The translations under genes were made by a program, and so were the position numbers. From NCBI GenBank assembly GCA_900553175.1, contig USCH01000010.1, positions 1 to 41,861 on the forward strand: a DNA stretch of 41,861 bases. The letters run 5' to 3'. The notes beneath the pieces are model-generated. The model saw nothing but the letters and a program-made list of their open reading frames with translations. It had not been told where the DNA came from and searched no databases. Numbering within the stretch: the stretch's first letter is position 1; every line of letters begins with the position of its first letter. The DNA comes from an uncultured Alistipes sp. GTDB taxonomy: Bacteria > Bacteroidota > Bacteroidia > Bacteroidales > Rikenellaceae. Of the stretch, positions 15,986 to 24,693 are shown one piece after another.

Positions 15986-18646
15986 TTACGGATTCAGTCG
16001 GAACATCAGTCGGTGCGAACCGCTTCCGAGCGTTATTTCCCGCTGCCCCGGAGCGATCTTCCGTCGGTCGGCACGCCCCGTGCGGCACCCTTCTGGCACG
16101 AGGGCCGTCGCCTGCACGCCCGGCGGCAGGGTGACCTCCACGGTCAGACTGCCGCCGTCGGTCTCCCAGCGGAGGTCGATGCGGCCGTAGGGCGTCTCCT
16201 TGCCCACTTCGCACCAGCTTACCCCCTGCGGAATCTGCGGGTCGATGAAGACGTGCCGGTAGCCCGGTGCGTCGGGATCGGTGCGCAGGCCGCCGAGGGC
16301 CTGGTAGAACCAGGTGCCGATGCCGTTGTAGCAGTTGTGCACGCGGCTGCGTTCGCCGCTCCAGTATTCCCAGGTCGTCGTGGCGCCGCGGTCGATCATG
16401 TGGAGATAGCCCGGATAGTCGCGCTGCTTGAGCATGCGGTACATGAAGTCGGGACAGCGCTCCTCGACGGTCCATCGCGTGATGACGGGCACGCCCACCA
16501 GTCCGCCGCCGATATGATCCTTCATCGTCTCGCGGGTGTAGGCGAAGAGCTGCCGGCGCACCTCGTCGCGCAGCGAATCGGGCGTGGCGCCCACGAGCAT
16601 CGGATAGACCATGTCCAGTTGCGACGAGGTGGCGTAGACGTGCCGTTCGGGGTCGTAGAAACGCTCGTGGATCGTGCGGTTCAGCGCCTCCCGGCTGCGT
16701 TCGTAACGTGCGGCATCCTCGTCGTGGCCCGTCATGCGGGCCATGCGGGCCATTTTGGCGTAGCAGTCGCTTACGAAGCAGTTGTTGACCAGATCGACCG
16801 ACGCTTCGTTGCCCGCGTCGACGCCCTGGGGCGCCAGCCAGTCGCCCAGATACCAGGCGCGGTAGGGCACTTCGGGCCAGCGCCGGAGCAGTCCCTCCCG
16901 CATGTGCCGTTCGACGTAGCCGATCCACGCGCGCATGGCGTCGTAGTGGCGGTCGACGAGCGTCCGGTCGCCGTAGTTGAGCCATGTCTGCCAAGGGGCC
17001 ATGACGATGAATCCGCACCAGTAGGGGCCGCCTCCGTCGCGTCCGGCATTCGGCGCCACGTGGGGCAGGCTGCCGCCCGGCCGCATGGCATCGCCCCAGG
17101 CCTGCACCCAGTTGCGGTAGAGCGGCCCGGCGCCGCAGAGCGTCTGGAAAGTCTCGGTCGACGAGTTGCCGTCGCCTCCGTATCCGGCCCTTTCGAGGTG
17201 CGGACAGTCGACCATGTAGCCGTTGAAGGCCAGACAGCGCACCGTGCGGGCGATCATGTCGTGGATGGCGTTCATGTCCTCGTCCGAGCAGGCGAACGTC
17301 GCCTCCGGCGCATAGTCGGTGTGGATGGCCAGGGCCCTGAGTCCGTCCGCGTCGGGCACGACGGGCCCCGTGATGCGCACGTAGCGGAATGCGTGGTGGT
17401 TGAACTTGTTGACGAACCGCTCGCGGCCTCCGCCCCGGGCGATGTAGGTGTCGCGCTGCCGCTGGTCGACGATCCGGCCCTCGGCATCCACCTCGTCGCT
17501 GTACTCGATTTCGATGCGGGTGCCTGCGGGCGCATCCTCCAGGGTCATCTCCAGCCAGCCCGTCAGCACCCGGCCGAAGTCGAACTGCCGGCATTCGGGC
17601 CCCGCCTGCTTCCAGGCGCTCACCGGCAGCCGTTCCTGAATCCGGTCGCACTGGACCATCTGGGGCGTCGCCGTGTGGCCGGGCAGCGCCGCCGTCATGA
17701 CGGGCCCCCAGTCGAGACGGTCCAGATCGGCTGCCTCCATCGTGCGGGGGTTGAGCCGTGCGTCGACCTCTTCGCCTCCGAAGTGGAGCGCCTGCCACGA
17801 CCCCGTGTCGCGGTAGCCGCTCGGAGCGGCCCGCCAGGTGTCGTCGGTGCGGCAGAGAGTCTGCCATCCGTCGCCGCTCCATCCGTCTATCTGGGCCCGC
17901 ACGAGCGGTTCGGCGTAGCTGCGCTCGGGCTGCCAGCGCCGGAACGTCGTCGGTTTGTACCACCCCGGCGCCAGCCATACGACCGCTTCGTTTTCGCCTT
18001 CGCGGAGCAGAGGCGTGATGTCGTAGGTGACCCATTGCGAACGCTTGTCGAGCTGCGAGACGGCCGGAGCCAGACAGGCGTCGCCCGCCCGGCGGCCGTT
18101 GATCCATATTTCGTGGTAGCCCAGCGAATTGACGTGCAGCAGCGCCTCCTGCCCGGCCTCTCCGGACGTAAAACGCTTGCGCAGCAGCACGGCGCGCGGG
18201 CCCGAACCCTCCTGTCCGATGAATTCGCCCGCCACCGCTCCGGGATCGGTCAGTCCGATCCCGAAACGGGCGATGGACGAGACGATGCGGCGCTTCGAGA
18301 CCGATGTCGAGACCGTGACCCGCCACCAGCACCGTGCGCGCGCCTCCAGCTGCCGGCCCTCGTAGGGTACGCCGACCGAGCATGCGGAGAGCACCTCGCC
18401 CGAATCCCACAGATCGGCTTTTCCGGCAGCCAGCAGCAGACTGTCCGAGGCCACCTCGATCCGGTAGCTGCGCTGGGCGTCGCCCTCTCTGGACGAGCGG
18501 AGCTGCCAGCCGAAACGGGGTGTGGTCGTGTCGATGGCCAGCGGACGGGTCAGTCCTTCGCATACGAGGCGTTCGACGCTCGTGTCGCGGGCCGCGAGCG
18601 GCTGCATGACGACGAGCAGCAGGCCGAGGATCGGGAATCTTTTCAT
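15986..18646 (-). CDS. GH78 alpha-L-rhamnosidase
   Basis: An 886-residue secreted protein with the domain order of GH78. A signal peptide (about 1-19) is followed by a fibronectin-like N-terminal domain with TRPLAIDTTTPRFGWQLRS (33-51) and a carbohydrate-binding beta-sandwich with NSLGYHEIWING (173-184). The (alpha/alpha)6 catalytic domain and a C-terminal beta-domain follow. The general acid is in DCPHLERAGYGGD (480-492), with E485 matching the Glu of the usual DCPQRDERLGW motif. The base is E760 in ATTTWEYWSG, and H770 follows in the HNCYNG segment. It removes terminal alpha-L-rhamnose by inversion. Presence in a mannosidase-rich locus suggests a rhamnose-capped mannan or a decorated glycoconjugate. 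It lies 20 bp after the SGNH gene. Confidence 0.9.
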   Translation of the reverse strand: MKRFPILGLLLVVMQPLAARDTSVERLVCEGLTRPLAIDTTTPRFGWQLRSSREGDAQRSYRIEVASDSLLLAAGKADLWDSGEVLSACSVGVPYEGRQLEARARCWWRVTVSTSVSKRRIVSSIARFGIGLTDPGAVAGEFIGQEGSGPRAVLLRKRFTSGEAGQEALLHVNSLGYHEIWINGRRAGDACLAPAVSQLDKRSQWVTYDITPLLREGENEAVVWLAPGWYKPTTFRRWQPERSYAEPLVRAQIDGWSGDGWQTLCRTDDTWRAAPSGYRDTGSWQALHFGGEEVDARLNPRTMEAADLDRLDWGPVMTAALPGHTATPQMVQCDRIQERLPVSAWKQAGPECRQFDFGRVLTGWLEMTLEDAPAGTRIEIEYSDEVDAEGRIVDQRQRDTYIARGGGRERFVNKFNHHAFRYVRITGPVVPDADGLRALAIHTDYAPEATFACSDEDMNAIHDMIARTVRCLAFNGYMVDCPHLERAGYGGDGNSSTETFQTLCGAGPLYRNWVQAWGDAMRPGGSLPHVAPNAGRDGGGPYWCGFIVMAPWQTWLNYGDRTLVDRHYDAMRAWIGYVERHMREGLLRRWPEVPYRAWYLGDWLAPQGVDAGNEASVDLVNNCFVSDCYAKMARMARMTGHDEDAARYERSREALNRTIHERFYDPERHVYATSSQLDMVYPMLVGATPDSLRDEVRRQLFAYTRETMKDHIGGGLVGVPVITRWTVEERCPDFMYRMLKQRDYPGYLHMIDRGATTTWEYWSGERSRVHNCYNGIGTWFYQALGGLRTDPDAPGYRHVFIDPQIPQGVSWCEVGKETPYGRIDLRWETDGGSLTVEVTLPPGVQATALVPEGCRTGRADRRKIAPGQREITLGSGSHRLMFRLNP

Positions 18647-18666
18647 GGGGCGAGGGGGTTATGGGT

Positions 18667-20049
18667 TCAGAGCCGGCGCAGCGCGATGCGGTGCACCCGG
18701 GGTTTGTTGATCGTGTAGATTTGGTCGACGAGCAGCTGCATCTCGCGCGTGCGGGCTTCGCGGACCGATTCGTGCATGAGCTGCGAGAAGTTGCCGCGGT
18801 GTCCCATCACCCAGCCGTCCTTCTCCTTGCCCCGGTCGATGGCCTCGACGGCCCGGCGGTCGTTGGCGTTGAGCAGGCCGCGGGGTTGCAGGAATCCGAA
18901 CTGCATCCAGGCGTAGTCGCGGAACTGGCGTTCGATCTCCCAGCGGTATTCGTTCAGGAACATCACCTCGAGCGCCTGCTGGTATTGCGGCGTGTTGTCC
19001 AGCGTGGCCAGGTTGATGCCCTCTCCGAGCTCGCGGCCCGACCATTCGCCGATCTTCTCGTCGTCGATCCAGAGCGCATAGTCGCCCTCGAGTCCCTTAA
19101 CGCAGAGCATTTCGCGGTTCATCTCCTCGACGAAGGGCACCAGCCGCGCGGCATCGGCCTGCGAGCGCACGTCGCCCCAGCCGCGGGGCAGCGTGTCGAG
19201 CGGGTAGGGCAGCGCCTCGGCCAGATAGTCGAAGCTCAGCTCGCGGCGGTTGCGGCGAATGTCGCCGATCGTGCAGTTCGAGGCGCGCAGCACCTTCGCC
19301 CGGTCGGCGTCGATGCAGACGTCGGCGACCTCCTTGCCCGCCATGCCCTGGGCCTTGAGGTAGAGGTAGGCCATCACCATGTGGCCGTCGTTGCCCGGAT
19401 GGATGCGGTCGCCGCCGCTGAGCGTGAAAGCCGGGTCGGCGGCCTGCTCGCGCAGCGTCAGCTCGGTCATCGGCGCGTTGAAGTCGAGGAACTCCCAGCC
19501 GTTTTCGGCCGCCGCTTCGCGCTGGAACTCCACCACGCGCTTCATCACTTCGTTCTTGCCTTCGAAAGGCGTGTTGTTCTCGATGCGGGCCGTGCCGTCG
19601 TAGGGCGAGCTGCCCAGCAGCACGACGCGCACACCTTCGAGCGTGCGGAGGCGCTGTTCGATCTTCTCGTAATTTTCGCGGCAGAGGGCCAGACGCTTCT
19701 CTCCGAACTCTTCGGCTCCGGGCTGGTTGTATTCGAAATATCCGGTGTCGTTCATGCCGAAAGTCACCGTCAGCACGGTCGGACGCTTGTTGAACACGTC
19801 GTCGTCGAGCCGTTTGTAGAGGTCAGCGGCCGTGTCGCCCCCGATGCCGGCGTTCATCACCTCGACATTCATGTAGGGGAAGCGCGTCATGTAGTAGAGC
19901 CAGATGTAGGAGTGGTAGTGTCCGCCGTCGGTGATGCTGTTGCCGAGGAATACGGCCCGGTCGCCCTCCTTGAACGGGGCGATTTGCTGCGCTGCGGCCG
20001 TCAGGCTCGTCGCGGCCAGCAGCAGAATGCACAGAAGTCTTTTTTTCAT
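18667..20049 (-). CDS. SGNH/GDSL-type esterase, first gene of block 2
   Basis: A 460-residue secreted hydrolase. The signal peptide ends near AAAQQ (residue 22). SGNH blocks are clear: block I FLGNSITDGG (nucleophile S38), block II Gly in NAGIGG (G69), block III GMND (N100), and block V GGDRIHPGNDGH (D214, H217). The C-terminal 220 residues are helical (REMLCVKGLEGDYALW onward) and are found in PUL-associated members of this group. The likely role is deacylation of a glycan. I chose the ATG at 20049 because it opens a good signal peptide; the frame extends 25 codons upstream without protein character. It is separated from block 1 by a terminator and a 238-bp gap. Confidence 0.85.
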   Translation of the reverse strand: MKKRLLCILLLAATSLTAAAQQIAPFKEGDRAVFLGNSITDGGHYHSYIWLYYMTRFPYMNVEVMNAGIGGDTAADLYKRLDDDVFNKRPTVLTVTFGMNDTGYFEYNQPGAEEFGEKRLALCRENYEKIEQRLRTLEGVRVVLLGSSPYDGTARIENNTPFEGKNEVMKRVVEFQREAAAENGWEFLDFNAPMTELTLREQAADPAFTLSGGDRIHPGNDGHMVMAYLYLKAQGMAGKEVADVCIDADRAKVLRASNCTIGDIRRNRRELSFDYLAEALPYPLDTLPRGWGDVRSQADAARLVPFVEEMNREMLCVKGLEGDYALWIDDEKIGEWSGRELGEGINLATLDNTPQYQQALEVMFLNEYRWEIERQFRDYAWMQFGFLQPRGLLNANDRRAVEAIDRGKEKDGWVMGHRGNFSQLMHESVREARTREMQLLVDQIYTINKPRVHRIALRRL

Positions 20050-20287
20050 CGTGTCGTTATTCGTTTGTCGCTTCCGCAGTAGCGTCTGCGGTATGAAATT
20101 AGGCAATTGCGTCCGGATTTGCAAACGGGTCCCGTTTCGGAGCCGTTCCGTGCCGGGCGCCTCATTGCCGGCTGTTTCGCCCCGGTCGTTCCTGCCGGAG
20201 CCGGTCGCTGCCGGCAGCGCCGCATGCGGGCGCCGTCGGTGCGGAAAATGTCCTCCGCTCCGTGCGGAGCGGAGGACCGATGATTGG
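20050..20287. other. Gap between PUL blocks 1 and 2
   Basis: No gene is seen. The gap holds the block-1 terminator (20244-20277), a GC palindrome (20207-20218), and a 6-bp hairpin (CCGCAG/CTGCGG, 20074-20091) just upstream of the SGNH start. A weak promoter candidate faces leftward: TTTG on the minus strand at 20122-20125, with a TAATTTCA-like box near 20094-20101 that has two mismatches. Block 2 may therefore have its own promoter, but it is not clear from the sequence. Confidence 0.45.
20244..20277 (-). terminator. Terminator after the beta-propeller lipoprotein gene
   Basis: A perfect 13-bp inverted repeat (20250-20262 with 20265-20277, arms GTCCTCCGCTCCG and complement) has a 2-nt centre. 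On the minus strand it is followed by ATTTTC. It begins 11 bp after the stop codon at 20288 and separates block 1 from block 2. Confidence 0.75.
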
Positions 20288-21637
20288 CTATTCCTGGTCG
20301 AACGCGTGTTCCCAGCCGAATACGCGGAAGAAGAAGGGCCGGTAGAAGTCGGCGCTGCCTTCGCGTTGGAAATTATCCCAGAAATTGATCGGGTCGCTGT
20401 TGGTCGAGAAGACCAGTTCCCCTTCGCGCGAGAGCGCCGGATGGAGGTTGATCATGTACCAGCGCTGGTGATAGGGATTGCCGATCTTGTCGAGCGTCGG
20501 GGGCAGCGTGAAGAGCAGCTGCCGTTCGTCGAAAGGCCCGTAGGGGTTGTCGCTGCGGTAGATGTAGATGCCGCGGCCGAAGGGGAAGCTCTGCATGGTC
20601 ATGTAGTATTTGCCTTCATGCTCGAAGACCCAGGGCATCGACCCCGAATGGGTCGTGATGTAGGAGCGGATCTGCTCCTCCTCGGTCGGCAGCGCCGTCT
20701 GCCAGTGATAGTCGCCGTTCAGGTCGCGGATGTAGTACGACCACGTGCTGCGCAGGTCGAGCGTCTCGGTGCGGGCCACCAGCACGCGCGAGGAGAGACC
20801 CTCCTGCTTGGTGGTGTAGAGGTAGACGTGCCCCTCCTCCCGGTCTTCGTACATCGTGGCGCCGTAGCCGTAGCCGTCCGAACCGAACTCGTGGTTGCAC
20901 GAGAGCTCCGACATGTAGCGGCCGTCGCCCGGGGTGCCGTCGAGGCAGTATTCCCGCAGGCAGCTGCTGAAGTTGATCATCGAGCCGTTGCCGTGCGTGA
21001 GGTCGACGCCGATCCAGAGCATCTGGAGCACGTTGCCGCGGCCCGGATCGTTGTAGACGGTCGCATCGCCGGCCCAGTAGATGTAATCCTGGTCGATCTC
21101 GCCGCGGGCGATCTCGGCGTCGGAGAGCCGGGCCATGGGATGGCGCAGGTGGGTGCGGGCGTGGTAGTAGCGTTCCGCATTCGGATCATCGGTCTGCACG
21201 TAGTCGGCCAGCCAGACCAGATCCTCGTCGCCGCTCTCGCCCGTCTGGATCATGATGCTGTTGCGCGGGAAGCTGCTGCTGTTGCGCGTACGGGTTGCCG
21301 CGTCGACCGTTCCGTAGAAACTGTCGTTGAAGGTCCAGTAGATGTTGCCGTCGGGCAGCGCGGTGGTCAGCACGCCGTCGCCGCCGTTCCAGCCCAGCGT
21401 GCGGGTGAACAGGGCGTCGTACTTCTTGTCCTTGTAGACGAACACGTTGGGGCTCTGCTGCCCTTCGTCGATCATCGGCACCAGATCCCACGAGGGATCG
21501 ATGCTGGGCGCTTCCGGACGTACGGGTGCTTCGGGGGCCTCTTCGTATGCGATTTCCGGATTGTCGAAATCGTTGCATGCGGCCAGATTCGAGGTGAAGA
21601 GACCGATCATGCAGATTATTATGAGGTTTCTTTTCAT
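20288..21637 (-). CDS. Beta-propeller lipoprotein, DUF4185/DUF5005-like
   Basis: A 449-residue lipoprotein (lipobox LAAC, C21). After an acidic/Pro linker (about 30-45) the body looks like a five-bladed beta-propeller related to glycosidases of clan GH43/62. Segments such as PDGNIYWTFNDSFYGTVDA (95-113), SGSMPWVFEHEGKYYMTMQ and FGRGIYIYRSDNPYGPF recur at blade-like intervals. I recognise the general DUF4185/DUF5005 type but not a characterised member. It could be a glycan-binding protein or a glycosidase; acidic residues in the blade centres (for example in TFNDSF) would be candidates. It is the last gene of block 1, 19 bp after the DUF1735-type gene and just before a terminator. Confidence 0.65.
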   Translation of the reverse strand: MKRNLIIICMIGLFTSNLAACNDFDNPEIAYEEAPEAPVRPEAPSIDPSWDLVPMIDEGQQSPNVFVYKDKKYDALFTRTLGWNGGDGVLTTALPDGNIYWTFNDSFYGTVDAATRTRNSSSFPRNSIMIQTGESGDEDLVWLADYVQTDDPNAERYYHARTHLRHPMARLSDAEIARGEIDQDYIYWAGDATVYNDPGRGNVLQMLWIGVDLTHGNGSMINFSSCLREYCLDGTPGDGRYMSELSCNHEFGSDGYGYGATMYEDREEGHVYLYTTKQEGLSSRVLVARTETLDLRSTWSYYIRDLNGDYHWQTALPTEEEQIRSYITTHSGSMPWVFEHEGKYYMTMQSFPFGRGIYIYRSDNPYGPFDERQLLFTLPPTLDKIGNPYHQRWYMINLHPALSREGELVFSTNSDPINFWDNFQREGSADFYRPFFFRVFGWEHAFDQE

Positions 21638-21656
21638 GTTCGATGCGATGAATGGA

Positions 21657-22646
21657 TTAATACTGCGTGCGGGTCATGGTTTCGTGCACTTCGTACCAGC
21701 GGCTTTCGCCTGCGAGCCGGTAGTAGTAGTGGAGGTGGAACGTCTCGGTCGCGGGGTCGTAGGCCGACACCTCTTTGGACGACATGCGGACGCTGACGGC
21801 CTCCTGGCTGTCGAGGTAGGGTGCGAGCGTCACCCGCTGCATGGGCTGCACGCGGTCGGTGAGCACGCCCTCCTCGTAGACCGGAACGTTGATCCACGCT
21901 TCGGGATCGACCGTCACGCGGATGCTGCATGCGCGCATCTCCGTCTTGTCGCTCGAGGCCTTCGCGGCGGGCAGCATGCGGATCGAGCGGGCGTCGAGCG
22001 GCAGAACCGGCTTCGACGAGTTGATCGCCTGGCGTTTGGAGTTCGAGCCGAAGAAGCTGTCCACCAGCCAGCCCTCCTGCGTGGTTCCGTTCATCGTGTA
22101 GTAGGTGGTCGTCTTGGTCGTGGCGTAGGCGTTCTTGCGGTAGATTTCGAAGAGCACGAAGTTCTTGCTCGTCGACGCCATGCAGGACGACACCGAAGCG
22201 ATGCGCAGCGGAATGAAGTAGGTCTGGTCGGGCAGCAGGCCGTCGGTGTTCACCCGCACCGGACAGAAGGCCGTGCAGCTGCCCGCCTCCATCTCCAGGG
22301 TCATCGGGTCGATGGTGAAGTTCTCCGCAGGCACCTGCATCGCATAGCTGTCGAACTGCGTGTCGTAGTTGCGGCGGTTGTACTCGCCGATGGCCTCGCG
22401 GTCGAGCTCCAGGGTCACGGTCACGTTCTCATCGAGGCCCGTCGTGCCGCTGGCGTAGAGGGCCAACTGCCCTTCGTCTCCGCCGTATTCGAACTCCTGA
22501 CCGATGATGTTGTTTTCGCCGCTGACGAGCGAAATCTCCTTGCGGTAGAGCTCCTCCTCGTAGTATTCCATTTCGCAGGAGCCCATGAGGGCGGCAGCCA
22601 GCGTCGCCATGGCGACGAGCGCCGTCGTTTTACCGTATGTTTTCAT
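21657..22646 (-). CDS. DUF1735/DUF4361-like surface lipoprotein
   Basis: A 329-residue lipoprotein with signal peptide and lipobox MGSC (C24). The N-terminal half (about 35-160) resembles the DUF1735 beta-sandwich domain: it has the pattern of a Calx/BACON-like module with LDREAIGEYNRRN (about 82-94) and VNTDGLLPDQTYFIPLRI. The C-terminal half (about 185-329) resembles DUF4361 (WLVDSFFGSNSKRQAINSS). Such proteins are encoded immediately downstream of SusD and are thought to be surface glycan-binding proteins. The 21-bp gap from SusD supports co-transcription. No catalytic residues are recognisable. Confidence 0.72.
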   Translation of the reverse strand: MKTYGKTTALVAMATLAAALMGSCEMEYYEEELYRKEISLVSGENNIIGQEFEYGGDEGQLALYASGTTGLDENVTVTLELDREAIGEYNRRNYDTQFDSYAMQVPAENFTIDPMTLEMEAGSCTAFCPVRVNTDGLLPDQTYFIPLRIASVSSCMASTSKNFVLFEIYRKNAYATTKTTTYYTMNGTTQEGWLVDSFFGSNSKRQAINSSKPVLPLDARSIRMLPAAKASSDKTEMRACSIRVTVDPEAWINVPVYEEGVLTDRVQPMQRVTLAPYLDSQEAVSVRMSSKEVSAYDPATETFHLHYYYRLAGESRWYEVHETMTRTQY

Positions 22647-22667
22647 CTTCTGAATGTTTTTGATCGG

Positions 22668-24674
22668 TTATTTTTCCCATCCGGGGTTCTGATCGAGGCT
22701 CGGCACCTTGCGCAGCTCGTCGCGGTGCAGCGGCATGAACATGTACTTCGAGCGGAACGTGCGTTCGCGGATCGACTGGTGCGAAATGGGGGTCGGCACG
22801 TAGAAGCCCTCCCATTCGTCGGCGTCGACGTTGAGGCCCGTGAGCGGTTCGCGCTCCAGTTCTTCGAAGATTCCCCAGCGGCAGATGTCGTAGTAGCGGC
22901 GGTTCTCGTGGAGGAATTCGACCATGCGTTCGCGCTGGATGAGCCGGTTGAAGGCGTCGGCCGAGGCGAGCTCCTCCTCCGAGGCGCCCGGCAGTCCGGC
23001 GCGGTAGCGCACCTGATCGAATGCGCGGGCCATTTCACGGGTGTCGCGCGAGTAGGTCTGGCCGTTCACCTCGTGGCTTTCGGTGAGGTTGTTCAGCGCT
23101 TCGGCGTAGGAGAGCAGCACCTCGGCGTAGCGGATCAGCGGGAACGTTTTGGCGATCATGCGCGGGTTGCCCGATCCGGTGCGTGCGTCGCGCGGATGGA
23201 CGTACTTGCGGCAGGTGTAGCCCGTCAGGTTGTAGATGCCCATGCGCTGCGTGGCGCTCTTGCCGTTGGCGGCTCCGTTGTGGTACTTGACCACCTTGTG
23301 CTTCATGTCCTCCTGCGTGGTCGACTCCAGCGTCCAGTAGGCGCCCGAGAAGCCGATGCTCGCATAGAAGCGGGGCTCGCGGTTGGCGTAGGCCTTGTAG
23401 GTGCCGCCCTTGAGGATGTAGTCGCGCGAGAGCTGCTTGTCCGATGCGGTGACGCATGCGCGGTCGTAGGGCCGGTTCTCATAGGGATACTCCGTGCTGG
23501 CGTTGGCGATGTCGCGGCCGTCGGCCATGCGGTAGGCGTCGATGATGCGCTGCGGGATGCTTATGGCGTTCGTGCCGCCCAGTCCGATGGGGAACACCAC
23601 GTCCATCTGGTCGGCCACGTTCGAGGTGGCGATGCCCCAGATGAGCTCCTTGTTGAGCACGTTGGTCGTCTCGCCGGTGAACATCTCCGAGTAGGAGCGC
23701 AGCGGGTCGATGCCGCCCGCACCGTCGGGGAATGCGGCTGCGGGAACGTTGGCGGGCAGCGGCTGGGTGTATTCGTCGGCCGCCACGGTGTGCAGCTCGT
23801 AGATGCCCATATCCATCACGCGTTTGGCCGCAGCGGCCGCCACGGCCCACTTGCGCTCGTCGTACTCCTGCGATACGTAGTACGCACCGTCGGATTTGCG
23901 GCGGAAGTTGCCGAAGTAGCGTTTGGCGGCGCTGCCTCCGTTGAAGAGCGGGCTGGCCGCCTGCAAGCGCAGCCGTGCCACCAGAGCCAGGGCGGCGCCT
24001 TTGGTGGGGCGTCCGAACAGGTCGACGGGCTGGGCGTCGTTGAGCCCTTCGGCCGCGGCCTCCAGCTCCGAGCAGATGTAGTCCACGCACTCGTCGTAGG
24101 TGTTGCGCTGCGTGAGGTAGTAGTCGGGCGCTTCGTTGGTGTCGAAAATCCGGTCGCCCACCAGGATGGCGGGACCCTGATTCTGGAGAATCCAGTAGTA
24201 GGCGTAGGCTCTCAGGAAGCGGGCCTGTGCGCGCAGCGACATCTTGTCGAAGGCGTTCATGTCGGGCACCTCGTCGATGCGGGGCAGGATGGTGTTCACC
24301 TTGCGGATGATCTTGTAGGAGGTGGGCCACACGTTGAACGACCACTGCCAGCCCGACATGCTGGTGTAGGAGATGCGGTCGGTGGTGAGCTCGGTTCCGG
24401 GGAAGGAGACGTCGAGGAATCCGTTGAAGAAGGTGCCGCAGCTGACCGCCTCGTCCGATCCGGTGGCGCCGGGCACGCTGCACCAGTAGTACATGCGTCC
24501 TTCGATCGGGAGCATGTCCACCGCACCGTTGAAATAACGTTCGATGTTGTACTGGCTTTCGAAGATTTTCTCCTCGGAGAAGGTGTCCTCGAAGTAGTCG
24601 TCCACGTTCAGGAAGTTGCAGGCGCCCATGAGGCAGCTCAGCAGAACGATGGGTATGATTGCTATCTTTTTCAT
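22668..24674 (-). CDS. SusD/RagB-family outer-membrane lipoprotein
   Basis: A 668-residue lipoprotein (lipobox MGAC, C19) of the SusD/RagB family. It forms the lid of the SusC transporter at the cell surface and binds the glycan. After the Cys the mature protein begins NFLNVDDYFEDTFSEEKIF, the usual family start. The TPR-like helical core is visible in AQARFLRAYAYYWILQNQGP (about 148-168), and the C-terminal half carries the typical segment EHRREFALE-like, here RERMVEFLHENRRYYDICRW. It ends in DELRKVPSLDQNPGWEK, again typical. It is longer than the usual 500-600 residues. It lies 19 bp after susC. Confidence 0.93.
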   Translation of the reverse strand: MKKIAIIPIVLLSCLMGACNFLNVDDYFEDTFSEEKIFESQYNIERYFNGAVDMLPIEGRMYYWCSVPGATGSDEAVSCGTFFNGFLDVSFPGTELTTDRISYTSMSGWQWSFNVWPTSYKIIRKVNTILPRIDEVPDMNAFDKMSLRAQARFLRAYAYYWILQNQGPAILVGDRIFDTNEAPDYYLTQRNTYDECVDYICSELEAAAEGLNDAQPVDLFGRPTKGAALALVARLRLQAASPLFNGGSAAKRYFGNFRRKSDGAYYVSQEYDERKWAVAAAAAKRVMDMGIYELHTVAADEYTQPLPANVPAAAFPDGAGGIDPLRSYSEMFTGETTNVLNKELIWGIATSNVADQMDVVFPIGLGGTNAISIPQRIIDAYRMADGRDIANASTEYPYENRPYDRACVTASDKQLSRDYILKGGTYKAYANREPRFYASIGFSGAYWTLESTTQEDMKHKVVKYHNGAANGKSATQRMGIYNLTGYTCRKYVHPRDARTGSGNPRMIAKTFPLIRYAEVLLSYAEALNNLTESHEVNGQTYSRDTREMARAFDQVRYRAGLPGASEEELASADAFNRLIQRERMVEFLHENRRYYDICRWGIFEELEREPLTGLNVDADEWEGFYVPTPISHQSIRERTFRSKYMFMPLHRDELRKVPSLDQNPGWEK

Positions 24675-24693
24675 GTCTTTGTGCCGTTTGGGT